Assembly: GCA_910583685.1 (NCBI GenBank)
Contig: CAJTXY010000003.1
Coordinates: 1 to 64,000 of the forward strand
Length of the DNA stretch: 64,000 nt
Source of the DNA: an uncultured Bacilli bacterium
GTDB taxonomy: Bacteria > Bacillota_I > Bacilli_A > RF39 > UBA660
Reading direction: 5' to 3'
Position 1 is the stretch's first letter. Each line of letters opens with the position of its first letter. Positions 48,755 to 57,227 of the stretch are shown here, piece after piece. The notes under the pieces were generated by a model, which saw only the letters and a program-made list of their open reading frames with translations, was not told the DNA's origin and searched no databases. Position numbers and translations under genes: made by a program.

Positions 48755-49897
48755 ATGGAGATAAATAATTTACAATTAGGTGATACCGGTGACACTGTTA
48801 AAGTTTTACAAGAAAAATTGAAAATACTTGGATTTTATAATGCAGTTGTGACAGGTATTTTTGGTATATCGACGGAAGTTGGGGTCAAAGCTTTTCAGAA
48901 GGAATTTGGTTTGGAAGAGACGGGAATCGTTACTCAAGAGATGTGGGAGATTTTGTTTGCTTTAACGGCTGTTGCTGCTCCTGCTAGTGAGAATAAGGTA
49001 TTACGTTTAGGTGATAGTGGAAGCGAGGTTCGTGAACTACAACTAAAGTTGCGAGCACTTCTTTATTATACAGGGCCTATTACTGGTAATTTTGATTTAG
49101 AGACAGAAAATGCTGTAAAAAGGTTTCAATTTAATAATGATATTACAACAAATGGAATTGTTGATAGTGCCACTTGGGTATTGATTGAAGTTCTGTATGG
49201 TAGGTTAAACCAATGCGTATTAGATCAAATTGGTGATAATGATAATGTTGGAGGGGATGGACAAAATAGGATTTATGTAGTGAAGGCAGGAGATACTTTA
49301 TTTGGTATTGCTAATCGCTATGGTACTACGGTGGATGAGTTAAAGAGACTTAACAATTTGACTAGTAATGTTTTAAGTGTTGGTCAGGTTTTGCGACTCC
49401 CAGTTGTTGGGGCTAATGGCGATGATGATTCTTATTTACGCTATGTTGTAAAGTCGGGAGATACTTTATTTGGTATTGCTAGTCGTTATAATACAACTGT
49501 AGATGAATTAAAAAGGCTGAATAATTTAACAAGTAATGTTTTAACAATAGGGCAAGTTTTAAAAATTCCAACAGAAAATCAAGGTGGCAGTAGTCCTAAC
49601 TTTCTTTATACAGTAAAAGCAGGTGATACTTTGTTTGGTATTGCTAGTCGTTATAATACAACTGTAGATGAATTAAAAAGACTGAATAATTTGACTAGTA
49701 ATGTTTTAAGTATTGGTCAGGTATTACGAATTCCTTCTAATAGTAGTAATAACTATATTACATACACAGTACAAAGAGGAGATACTTTGTTTGGTATTGC
49801 TAGTCGTTATAATACAACTGTGAATGAGTTAAAGAGACTGAATAATTTAACTAGTAATGTCTTGAGTATTGGTCAGGTCTTAAAGATAGGCGTTTAA
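48755..49897 (+). CDS. Peptidoglycan-binding protein with two PG_binding_1 and four LysM domains
   Basis: 380 residues from the ATG after TCGAGGTGATGAG. Two PG_binding_1 units (about 5-65 and 83-145; GDTGDTVKVLQEKLKILGFY and GDSGSEVRELQLKLRALL) precede four LysM domains, each YTVKxGDTLFGIASRYNTTVDELKRLNNLTSNVL-like. All bind glycan chains; no catalytic domain is visible and no signal peptide exists. It may be a cell-wall or spore-coat-type scaffold. The divergent neighbour carries the same PG_binding_1 type, which suggests a joint role. Confidence 0.88.
   Translation: MEINNLQLGDTGDTVKVLQEKLKILGFYNAVVTGIFGISTEVGVKAFQKEFGLEETGIVTQEMWEILFALTAVAAPASENKVLRLGDSGSEVRELQLKLRALLYYTGPITGNFDLETENAVKRFQFNNDITTNGIVDSATWVLIEVLYGRLNQCVLDQIGDNDNVGGDGQNRIYVVKAGDTLFGIANRYGTTVDELKRLNNLTSNVLSVGQVLRLPVVGANGDDDSYLRYVVKSGDTLFGIASRYNTTVDELKRLNNLTSNVLTIGQVLKIPTENQGGSSPNFLYTVKAGDTLFGIASRYNTTVDELKRLNNLTSNVLSIGQVLRIPSNSSNNYITYTVQRGDTLFGIASRYNTTVNELKRLNNLTSNVLSIGQVLKIGV
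49272..49894 (+). repeat. Four near-identical LysM repeats
   Basis: Units begin at about 49273, 49442, 49607 and 49763, a period of about 155-170 bp including linkers. Long stretches of the DNA (GATACTTTATTTGGTATTGC and flanks) are nearly the same, pointing to recent duplication or gene conversion. Confidence 0.85.
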
Positions 49898-49901
49898 ATA
49901 A

Positions 49902-49928
49902 AAAAGACTGGTCTATTGCCAGTTTTTA
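49902..49928. terminator. Bidirectional terminator after the LysM gene
   Basis: GACTGG / CCAGTT stem with A tract upstream and TTTTTATT downstream; it separates two convergent genes. Confidence 0.75.
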
Positions 49929-50900
49929 TTGTCCTACTTTTTCTTTTTTTCTTACTTTTATTGCTCCATTGTCACATTTATTTCCCCATGAATCAATTAA
50001 TTCTTTATCTTTGTAGATGCAAATAATTTCACAGTTATTGGCACAACGTTTACATTCTACTCCTTTTGTTTCAAATTCAATATCTTCAATATCAAAAGTG
50101 AAATCGATTTCTTTTCCATCGGTTTTAGCAAGAATTGCTACACCTAGGGCTCCCATTAAGTGAGAATTATCATCTACTATCACTTTTTCTCCAGTTGCAT
50201 CTTCAAAAGCTTTGATAACTCCAATATTCTTGGAAACTCCTCCTTGGAAAACGATGGGGGCATTAATTTTCTTTCCTTTTCCTACATTATTTAAGTAGTT
50301 TGTTACAACAGCCTTACAAAGTCCTGCAACGATATCTTCTTTTTTATGTCCAATTTGTGCTTTATGAACTAAGTCGCTTTCTGCAAAAACTGTGCAACGG
50401 GCAGCGATATTTGTTGGATTTTTACTTTTTAAAGCTAGGGGACCGAATTCTTCTACTTCTAATCCTAGACGCTTTGATTGACTGGAAAGGAAAGAGCCAG
50501 TACCAGCAGCACAGAGTGTATTCATTGCATAGTCTACTACGATTCCGTCATCAATTAAAATAATTTTAGAGTCTTGTCCTCCAATTTCAAAGATAGTTTT
50601 TACTTCTGGGTATAGAGAAAGAGTTCCAATGGCGTGAGCAGTGATTTCATTTTTTACAACATTTGCTCCTAGTAGTACTCCGATTAATTTTCTAGCAGAA
50701 CCAGTCGTTCCTACTGCTACAACTTTATATTTTTTGAGATTTATCTGTTCTTTTAAGTTTGCAATTAGTCTTTTTACTGCATCCATTGGATTTCCTTCTG
50801 TCCATAGATATTTGCTTGCTAAAATATTGTTCTGTTCATCTATAATAATTCCTTTTGTAGAAATAGAGCCTATGTCGACTCCCAAGTATGCCTTTTTCAT
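49926..50900 (-). CDS. 2-hydroxyacyl-CoA dehydratase activase (BadF/HgdC-like ATPase)
   Basis: 324 residues with the ASKHA nucleotide-binding fold (GVDIGSISTKG at 6-16, FEIGGQDSK), the bridging [4Fe-4S] cysteines of the dimer (TLCAAGTGSF, then ARCTVFAESD) and the C-terminal helix-rich part (IVFQGGVSKNIGVIKAFEDATG). A four-Cys tail (CKRCANNCEIICI...) adds a further cluster-like site. The family uses ATP to inject an electron into radical-type 2-hydroxyacyl-CoA dehydratases. Last gene of a minus-strand operon, 1-bp overlap with the gene before. Substrate unknown. Confidence 0.9.
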   Translation of the reverse strand: MKKAYLGVDIGSISTKGIIIDEQNNILASKYLWTEGNPMDAVKRLIANLKEQINLKKYKVVAVGTTGSARKLIGVLLGANVVKNEITAHAIGTLSLYPEVKTIFEIGGQDSKIILIDDGIVVDYAMNTLCAAGTGSFLSSQSKRLGLEVEEFGPLALKSKNPTNIAARCTVFAESDLVHKAQIGHKKEDIVAGLCKAVVTNYLNNVGKGKKINAPIVFQGGVSKNIGVIKAFEDATGEKVIVDDNSHLMGALGVAILAKTDGKEIDFTFDIEDIEFETKGVECKRCANNCEIICIYKDKELIDSWGNKCDNGAIKVRKKEKVGQ

Positions 50901-51967
50901 TATTTTTTCTCCTTTCGCATCATAATCATATCGTAGAAAGCTTCAATTCTTGTATTAATTCCTACATCGCTTGTCTGTGAATCAAAGCTAAAATAAATAA
51001 TGGGAATTTTATAATCTTCTGCAATTTTTTGTAATACTGGCATCGCATCAATTTCGGGTGTACAACCAAAGCTTTTTAAGTGAATAATACCATCAAACCC
51101 TTCCTTAGCATAATCAAGTGCACTTTTAATTGTATACATTGAAGTAGCACCCATATCATATTTTGCATAGTTTTTGATACTTTTTTTAATTTCTTTTTCT
51201 GGGGCGTTAAAGAAGCTGTTTGTAATATTCATCCAACGTTTGATGACAATTCCTTTTTTTGCAAGTTCTTTTTCCATATGATGATTACTATATGGATCCA
51301 TAATGGTATAGTATTCGCCGATAAAACCTACTTGTAGAGGATGTTCTGGTTTGTTTGTTTTTACTTTCTTTAGTTTTGACATATATTTTTTATAAGTTTC
51401 ATTTAATTCTTTTTTGTTTTTTATTGTTTTTAATTCCGCTAAAAAATCTTTATGTATGCTATCAAAGTCCCCATTATGAACTTCAAATCCGACATTTTGA
51501 CGAATAAAATCTTCAATTTTGTCAATTTTTTCTACTACTTTTACTACTAAAAGTAGAGTAGATGTTACTTTTTTTAGGTTTAGTTTGGGATTGATTTTTT
51601 TAAATTCGTTGTAAAAGGTTAGCGGTTTTGCGAAGTCGGCTTCTGCCATATTGATGAAGTTGACATCATAACCTAAGTCTTTTAAAATCTGCTCGTGCAA
51701 CTCTCCATAGTAGCCTAATCTACAAGGGCCTCCTACTTGAATTAATGTATTTGCTCCTGCTTCAATTGCTTCAATGTAACCGCCTAGTTGATATTTAAAT
51801 GGAGTACAAACAAAATCAGGAGAGTACTTTGTTCCAATTTCTAGTGTTTTTTTTGTAGTGAGTGGAGCATCTATATAGTCGCATTCTAGGCCTTGCTTCA
51901 TAAGAATTTCAATTGCGATATTGTAATTTCCGAATCTTGGGAAACTAATTTTGCAGTTCTTTTTCAT
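50900..51967 (-). CDS. 2-hydroxyacyl-CoA dehydratase-family (HgdB/DUF2229-related) protein
   Basis: 355 residues from the ATG with AAGGAGG nine bases upstream; a GTG six bases further up is too near that site. Features include KISFPRFGNYNIAIEILMKQG, the cysteine-containing IGTKYSPDFVCTPFKYQLGGYIEAIEAGA, IQVGGPCRLGYYGELHEQIL, and a C-terminal GIIHLKSFGCTPEIDAMPVLQKIAEDYKIPIIYFSFD. This is the HgdB-type fold of dehydratase component D proteins, often fused in large activase-like proteins of clostridia. Its cysteines may hold an Fe-S cluster. Coupled with its neighbours by overlaps. Confidence 0.85.
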   Translation of the reverse strand: MKKNCKISFPRFGNYNIAIEILMKQGLECDYIDAPLTTKKTLEIGTKYSPDFVCTPFKYQLGGYIEAIEAGANTLIQVGGPCRLGYYGELHEQILKDLGYDVNFINMAEADFAKPLTFYNEFKKINPKLNLKKVTSTLLLVVKVVEKIDKIEDFIRQNVGFEVHNGDFDSIHKDFLAELKTIKNKKELNETYKKYMSKLKKVKTNKPEHPLQVGFIGEYYTIMDPYSNHHMEKELAKKGIVIKRWMNITNSFFNAPEKEIKKSIKNYAKYDMGATSMYTIKSALDYAKEGFDGIIHLKSFGCTPEIDAMPVLQKIAEDYKIPIIYFSFDSQTSDVGINTRIEAFYDMIMMRKEKK

Positions 51968-52883
51968 AGTCACGTTCCTCCTTAATTCTAATAATATCGA
52001 TGAAACTTTCTAATCTAGTTTCCATTCCTGCGGTTCCTTCTTGTGCATCTAGAACTAGAGTGATGATTGGTTTGTCCTTTAGACGTCTCATAATCATTTC
52101 ATTTACTAAAGAGTCAGGCCCACAAGGGAAAGCTGATACTAAAATAATGCCATCCACCTTGTCTTTGTATAAAGAGATTGCTCCTACTAATTCTTTGTTA
52201 AAAGTCCAGGGTAGAGTTTTGCTTATAATTCGTGCTTCTTCTCTTGCTTTTTTACTTTCTACTACACAGCCTAGTATGGGAACACAATTCAGTTCTTTTA
52301 AGGTATCTAGTACAGGTCTTCCTATATATTCATCATAAATATTATAAGGGTGAGAAATAACTAAAATCTTTAGCTTTTCGCTTTCTAAATTTTTTCGTTG
52401 TTCATTTAACTCAATTAGTTTTGTTGTTTTTTCTGCTTGTTTTGCAATATAGTATGCTTTTAATACTTGGGCTTTGTTTTTCCCTAAGAATTTTCCCATT
52501 TTTAAAAATGCTTTTAACTCTGTATCTTTGTTTAAGATATCGATACTATAGTATAAAAGTTTTAGATTTTTTTCTCTATATGTATTCTTTACTAAATCAT
52601 AGATTGCCTGAAAGCGGGAACATACAATATCTTTTGTACCGCCTAGTGTTGCAATTCGGGGAACAAAAATATAGTCACATTTATCTATTAGATAGTTCAC
52701 GTGACCTAAATAAATTTTATGTGGAAGGCAGGCCTCATCAATGGCAAGGGCGGTTCCTTCTCTCATTAGTTCTTTATTTGTTTTAGGACTTACAATGTAT
52801 TCGATTCCTAATTCTTCAAAAAAGGTTTCCCACAATACGTGGTATTTATAATAAAGAAAAGCTCTGGGAATTCCTATTTTCAT
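51945..52883 (-). CDS. CoA-substrate-specific enzyme activase-associated protein (DUF2229-like)
   Basis: 312 residues starting MKIGIPRAFLYYKYHVLWETFF, the standard beginning of DUF2229 domains. It continues with DEACLPHKIYLGHVNYLI, IFVPRIATLGGTKDIVCSRFQAIYDLV, and a C-terminal half IILVSAFPCGPDSLVNEMIMRRLKDKPIITLVLDAQEGTAGMETRLESFIDII. In many clostridia this region is fused with activase and dehydratase-like domains in one very large protein; here it is the first of three separate genes. ATG with AGAGGTG. Overlaps the next gene by 23 bp. Confidence 0.87.
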   Translation of the reverse strand: MKIGIPRAFLYYKYHVLWETFFEELGIEYIVSPKTNKELMREGTALAIDEACLPHKIYLGHVNYLIDKCDYIFVPRIATLGGTKDIVCSRFQAIYDLVKNTYREKNLKLLYYSIDILNKDTELKAFLKMGKFLGKNKAQVLKAYYIAKQAEKTTKLIELNEQRKNLESEKLKILVISHPYNIYDEYIGRPVLDTLKELNCVPILGCVVESKKAREEARIISKTLPWTFNKELVGAISLYKDKVDGIILVSAFPCGPDSLVNEMIMRRLKDKPIITLVLDAQEGTAGMETRLESFIDIIRIKEERDYEKELQN

Positions 52884-52911
52884 ATACTACACCTCTACTT
52901 CTATTACTTTT

Positions 52912-52940
52912 ATTTTAGCAGGAAATGAGTATTATGTAAA
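52912..52940 (-). promoter_or_regulatory. Promoter of the dehydratase/activase operon
   Basis: Minus strand TTTACA (52935-52940), 17 bp, extended TGC-TAAAAT (52912-52917). Confidence 0.75.
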
Positions 52941-52990
52941 TGTTGGTGTGTTTTTGACTATATAATGTATTGAGGTAACTTTTCTTTTGC

Positions 52991-53019
52991 TTGTAAAAGT
53001 TTTCAACTAATGTTATTAT
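52991..53019 (+). promoter_or_regulatory. Promoter of the membrane protein gene at 53045
   Basis: TTGTAA (52991-52996), 17 bp, extended TGT-TATTAT (53014-53019). Confidence 0.72.
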
Positions 53020-53044
53020 ATTAATAAGAATAGAGGGTGGAAAA

Positions 53045-53572
53045 ATGGATTTTATTATTACTTTTTTTAGAGACATATTGGATGGACCAGTCTATATTGT
53101 AGTTACAGTTATATGTTCCATTTTTATTTGTGCTTGTATTGGGTATTTAGCAGAGAAAAAGCAAAAACAGAAAAAAGAGCGGGAACAGTATGTAGAAGCA
53201 CCTGCGGTCTCTAGTGCAATTCCTTCGGCTGTACCTAGTGTTACTCCTGCCATTTCTACTAGTTCTGTTGCTCCTCAAGTGACATCTACTATGCCACCTG
53301 CTGTTTTAGGAGTTTCTGATATGACTCCTAGTTCTAGCCCAACGACTATTGAAAAGACTTCACAAGTTGGGCCAGTTCAGTTAGATATGCCTCAAGTAGT
53401 AGCAATTCCTGTAGCAGATGGGCAAGCTCCCGTTGCTATTCCTACTTTCCAAAACCCAGTAATTGCAACTGCCCCTAGTGTTCAGCCTGTTTCCCAACCA
53501 GATGTGTCTCAAATTCAAGGTGGAATGCCAAATCAGATTTCAGAGATGCCAACTTCTGTTAATTCACAGTAA
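53045..53572 (+). CDS. Single-pass membrane protein with Pro/Ser/Thr/Val-rich tail
   Basis: 175 residues: an N-terminal hydrophobic helix (about 15-37, VYIVVTVICSIFICACIGYLA), a basic patch EKKQKQKKEREQ, then about 125 residues of low-complexity Pro/Ser/Thr/Val/Gln sequence. The basic patch after the helix suggests the tail is cytoplasmic. No domain recognised; it may be a disordered scaffold. It precedes cdaA by 66 nt but cdaA has a promoter of its own. Confidence 0.8.
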   Translation: MDFIITFFRDILDGPVYIVVTVICSIFICACIGYLAEKKQKQKKEREQYVEAPAVSSAIPSAVPSVTPAISTSSVAPQVTSTMPPAVLGVSDMTPSSSPTTIEKTSQVGPVQLDMPQVVAIPVADGQAPVAIPTFQNPVIATAPSVQPVSQPDVSQIQGGMPNQISEMPTSVNSQ

Positions 53573-53578
53573 AAAAAC

Positions 53579-53607
53579 TTTATTTCAATTTTAATTTTTG
53601 ATATACT
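53579..53607 (+). promoter_or_regulatory. Probable cdaA promoter
   Basis: TTTATT (53579-53584), 17 bp, extended TGA-TATACT (53602-53607). Confidence 0.55.
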
Positions 53608-53638
53608 TTAATATGTACCGTAAAAAGGAGATGATGTA

Positions 53639-54472
53639 ATGCCGCTTACAGTAACAGATATAGTTTCGATTATTCGAAAACTTGTTGATATATGTTTAGT
53701 ATGGGGGATTTTCTATTTTATTTTAAAAAATATTCGTAATAATGTAAAACTGTCCTTGATCTTTAAAGGTGTTGCTTTTGTTATTATTTTAAAATTTGTA
53801 AGTCAGCTTTTTGGTTTTACAACAATTGGTTGGTTACTTGAATATATTATTATGTGGGGACCACTTGCTCTTATTATAATTTTTCAACCAGAGATTCGTA
53901 CTATTTTGGAGCAGTTGGGACGAACTCAGCTTTTAGGAAGGCATAAAACACTTACTGTTGATGAAAGAGAGCATTTGGTATATCAAATTATTCAAGCTCT
54001 TGAGTATTTAAGAAAACAAAGAATTGGTGCTTTAATTGTTTTAGAGCGGGATGTTAGTCTATCTGATTATATTGGTAAGGCTAAGAAGCTTTATGCAGAT
54101 TTATCTAGTGATTTGCTTATTTCTATATTTTTCCCTAATAATCCATTACATGATGGTGGTGTGATTATTCAAGGGGATCGTGTTACTTGTGCAGGAGCTG
54201 TTTTCCCAACTAGTAGTAGTTCTAAAATAAATCGTCATGTTGGAACTCGTCATCGTGCTGCCCTTGGAATTGCAGAAGAGACGGATTGTATTTCTATTAT
54301 CGTCAGTGAAGAGACTGGTCGATTATCTATTGCTGTTAAGGGCGAGTTATTCTATAATCTTTCTATGGATGATGTTAGAATTATGTTGATTGATGAACTT
54401 AGACCAAAACAAGGCTTAGATTATTCAGAAGATGATATAGATGAGGAAGAGATATATGAAGAAAATAATTAA
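53639..54472 (+). CDS. cdaA: Diadenylate cyclase CdaA
   Basis: 277 residues: three N-terminal membrane helices (about 10-90) and a DAC domain with the catalytic NPLHDGGVII and VGTRHRAALG motifs (DGA-type and RHR). It makes the second messenger c-di-AMP from two ATP, controlling potassium, osmolyte and cell-wall homeostasis. AAAGGAGATG precedes the ATG. It overlaps the gene of its regulator cdaR. The C-terminal tail is very acidic (YSEDDIDEEEIYEENN). Confidence 0.95.
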   Translation: MPLTVTDIVSIIRKLVDICLVWGIFYFILKNIRNNVKLSLIFKGVAFVIILKFVSQLFGFTTIGWLLEYIIMWGPLALIIIFQPEIRTILEQLGRTQLLGRHKTLTVDEREHLVYQIIQALEYLRKQRIGALIVLERDVSLSDYIGKAKKLYADLSSDLLISIFFPNNPLHDGGVIIQGDRVTCAGAVFPTSSSSKINRHVGTRHRAALGIAEETDCISIIVSEETGRLSIAVKGELFYNLSMDDVRIMLIDELRPKQGLDYSEDDIDEEEIYEENN

Positions 54473-55814
54473 TAGTTTTAAAAATTTGTTTCGTCATATC
54501 GGTCATTTCTTTGATAAATTATTGATTACGCCTATAACAAAAATAATTCTTAGAATTTCCGATTTTTTTAAAGAAAATGGTAAGGGTATTGAACGTTTTT
54601 TTGGAAAGAAGTCTACTTTGATTATCTTATCACTTATTCTTGCATTTGGTGTATTTGTACTTATTGATCGAGAAAGTAATGTAATGATTGATCAGTACGC
54701 AGAAATTCTCTACAATCAACCAGTTTCTGCTATTTATAATGAAGAGCTGTATGTAGTGGAGGGACTTCCTAAAGCAGTGGATATTACATTAGTGGGTCAA
54801 AAAAGACATATCTTTTTAGCAAAACAAGCTCCTGCAAAAGGTGTTTCTGTCGATCTTACTGGTCTTAAACCTGGTAATCATAAGGTTACTTTGAAATATT
54901 CACAGCGTTTAAAATCACTTGATTATAAATTGGACCCTTCTACGGTTACAGTTACTATTTATGAAAAAGTATCTGAAACTAAGAGTCTAACAGTTGATAT
55001 ATTACACAAAGATAATTTAGATAGTAAGCTTTATATTGATGATATTGAGCTTGATAGAAGTGATGTTATAGTTAAGGGTGCAGAATATAAGCTTAAGAAA
55101 GTGGCTACTGTAAAAGCACTTGTTGATGTTGATAACTTTGTAAATCCGAAGGCGGGAACTATGAATTTAAAGGATGTTCCACTAGTTGCCTATGATACAG
55201 ATGGAAAGATTGTCGATGTTGAGATTGTACCGAAGAGTGTTGATGCTAAAGTTGTAATTACCTCTCCAAGTAAAGAAGTGCCAGTCAAGATTGTACCGAA
55301 GGGAAATCTAGCTTTTGGTAAAGCAATTAGTTCTATTAATACTAATATTTCTAGTATTACAGTTTATGGTGAAAAGGCTGCTGTTGAGAAGTTGGATGAA
55401 TTAGAAGTAGAAATCGATGTTAAAGATTTATCGAGAGACAAGGAATTTAATATTACCTTAAAGAAACCAAATGGTATTACAGAGCTTAGTGTAAAAACTA
55501 TTAATGTAAAGGTTGGTATCGATAACTCTATTACGAAAGAGTTTAAAAATATTCATATTGTAACAGAAGGTTTAAATAATCATCTTTATACTGTTCAGGC
55601 ATTGTCTGAGGCAGATAGTATTGTTACGGTTGTTGTAAAGGGTAGTGAAAATTCAATTAAATCATTAGATGAATCTACTCTGAAAGCTTATATTGATCTT
55701 AAAAATTATGCGGCAGGAGAATATGAGGTTCCCGTTAAAGTAGATGGTGATGATTTGACACTTGATTATTCATCTAAAACTAAAAAAGTTAGAGTACGAA
55801 TTACTCCAAAATAA
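54456..55814 (+). CDS. cdaR: CdaA regulatory protein CdaR (YbbR-domain protein)
   Basis: 452 residues from the ATG with AGGAAGAG upstream; an earlier ATG at 54441 lacks such a site. A juxtamembrane basic segment, one membrane helix (about 55-72, LIILSLILAFGVFVLI), then about four extracytoplasmic YbbR repeats (for example VYNEELYVVEGLPKAVDITLVG-like units). It controls CdaA activity in Firmicutes. glmM, usually the third gene of this operon, is absent; a terminator follows at once. Confidence 0.92.
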   Translation: MKKIINSFKNLFRHIGHFFDKLLITPITKIILRISDFFKENGKGIERFFGKKSTLIILSLILAFGVFVLIDRESNVMIDQYAEILYNQPVSAIYNEELYVVEGLPKAVDITLVGQKRHIFLAKQAPAKGVSVDLTGLKPGNHKVTLKYSQRLKSLDYKLDPSTVTVTIYEKVSETKSLTVDILHKDNLDSKLYIDDIELDRSDVIVKGAEYKLKKVATVKALVDVDNFVNPKAGTMNLKDVPLVAYDTDGKIVDVEIVPKSVDAKVVITSPSKEVPVKIVPKGNLAFGKAISSINTNISSITVYGEKAAVEKLDELEVEIDVKDLSRDKEFNITLKKPNGITELSVKTINVKVGIDNSITKEFKNIHIVTEGLNNHLYTVQALSEADSIVTVVVKGSENSIKSLDESTLKAYIDLKNYAAGEYEVPVKVDGDDLTLDYSSKTKKVRVRITPK

Positions 55815-55849
55815 AAAAGGTTTGCAAATTTTATTGCAACCTTTTTTTA
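55813..55849. terminator. Bidirectional terminator after cdaR
   Basis: AAAAAAGGTTTGCAA / TTGCAACCTTTTTTT, long stem shared with the convergent DUF378 gene. Confidence 0.9.
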
Positions 55850-56047
55850 GTCTCTTAAATGATCAAATAATATTGTAATACTAATTAGACCACTGATTCC
55901 TATGATCACGTATACAATCTTAGCAATGATGTTGTCTACACCACCAAAGATAGATGCTACAAGATCTAAGTTAAATAGTCCAACTAGTGCCCAGTTAAGT
56001 GCACCAATAATTATTAGCACTAATGCAACTTTTTTTAATATTTCCAT
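55847..56047 (-). CDS. DUF378 family small membrane protein
   Basis: 66 residues with two helices: ALVLIIIGALNWALVGLFNLDLVASIFGG and IAKIVYVIIGISGLISITILF, the signature of DUF378 (Bacillus YuzA-like). Function unknown; the family is common in Firmicutes. A strong AAAGGAGACGAG precedes the ATG, and TTGACA (minus strand, plus-coordinates 56089-56094) is a likely -35. Monocistronic. Confidence 0.88.
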   Translation of the reverse strand: MEILKKVALVLIIIGALNWALVGLFNLDLVASIFGGVDNIIAKIVYVIIGISGLISITILFDHLRD

Positions 56048-56169
56048 CTTCTCGTCTCCTTTACTTATACTTCTTCATTAGTTATTATTGTCAAGTATTT
56101 CTGAAATTATTCGTAATAATTGCAATTTTTTTCCATATAGTTAAATGAAGATATAAATGAGGTGAAATA

Positions 56170-57171
56170 ATGAAGAAAAAATTACTATTCCTATTTGCAT
56201 TTTTCTTTTTCTTTTTTTTAACAGGATGTGGAAAGCAAAATGCAAATGATGTTTCAAAAGATTTTGATAAAAGTATTCATAAATTAAAAGGGTATCAAAT
56301 TGAGGGTAAATTAGAAATTGTAAATAATGATGATGTTTATAATTATGATGTTGTGGTTTCTTATAAACAAAAGGACTTTTATAAGGTATCTTTAAAAAAT
56401 GTTGCTAATAATCACGAGCAAATTATTTTAAAGAATCAGGAAGGAGTTTATGTTCTTACACCATCTTTAAATAAGAGCTTTAAATTTCAAAGTGATTGGC
56501 CTTATAGTAATTCACAGATTTATTTATTAGAATCTCTTCGTGATGATATAAAGAATGATGATAGTCGGGAATTTAAAAAGAATAAGAATACTTATGAATT
56601 TGTAACAAGAGTTAATTATCCTAATAATCGTAAACTTACTTCTCAGCGAATTGTTCTTGATAAGAATTTAAAACCTAAAACTGTAAAGGTATTAAATGAA
56701 GAAAAAATTCCACAAATGACAATGGTCTTTACTGATATTGATTATAGTCCTACTTTTAAGAAAGATTTTTTTGAATTAGATATCGCTATGAAAAGTGCAA
56801 AAGTAGAGGAAGAAGTTGTAGAAACTTCTAAAATTGATGAGACTATTTATCCATTGCTAACTCCTGCAGGTACGAAACTTGTGAGTGAGGAGAGAGTAGA
56901 GAAGACAAATGGTGAACGTGTGATTATGACATTTGAGGGTGAAAAACCATTCTTATTAGTTGAAGAGACTGCAAATGTTTCAGATGAGTTAACTGTTATT
57001 CCTACTTACGGTGATATTTATCGTCTTATGGATACACTTGGTGTTATGACAGATAATTCTCTTACTTGGACTTCTGCGGGAATTGAATACTATTTAGTTA
57101 GTGATGTTATGAATTCTTCAGAACTTGTTGAAATAGCACAGTCTATCAATGTTTTACCAACGATGAAATAA
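56170..57171 (+). CDS. LolA-fold lipoprotein (GerS-related)
   Basis: 333 residues. A lipoprotein signal (KKKLLFLFAFFFFFFLTGC, Cys at about 20) is followed by a LolA/LolB-like half-barrel (about 25-210; YQIEGKLEIVNNDDVYNYDVVVSYKQKDFYKVSL, then YEFVTRVNYPNNRKLTSQRIVLD and MVFTDIDYSP) and a C-terminal part resembling DUF4367-like domains. Firmicute relatives are annotated as GerS-related or sporulation-type lipoproteins; without other germination genes this may be a general envelope lipoprotein. ATGAGGTGAA precedes the start; terminator follows. Confidence 0.85.
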   Translation: MKKKLLFLFAFFFFFFLTGCGKQNANDVSKDFDKSIHKLKGYQIEGKLEIVNNDDVYNYDVVVSYKQKDFYKVSLKNVANNHEQIILKNQEGVYVLTPSLNKSFKFQSDWPYSNSQIYLLESLRDDIKNDDSREFKKNKNTYEFVTRVNYPNNRKLTSQRIVLDKNLKPKTVKVLNEEKIPQMTMVFTDIDYSPTFKKDFFELDIAMKSAKVEEEVVETSKIDETIYPLLTPAGTKLVSEERVEKTNGERVIMTFEGEKPFLLVEETANVSDELTVIPTYGDIYRLMDTLGVMTDNSLTWTSAGIEYYLVSDVMNSSELVEIAQSINVLPTMK

Positions 57172-57193
57172 ACAGTAATTGTTTATTTTTTCT
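57167..57193 (+). terminator. Terminator after the LolA-like gene
   Basis: AATAAACA / TGTTTATT with GTAAT loop and T-rich tail; the stem covers the stop codon. Confidence 0.8.
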
Positions 57194-57227
57194 TTTTAGT
57201 ATGTTATACTTTTGTTGGTGATTGAAA

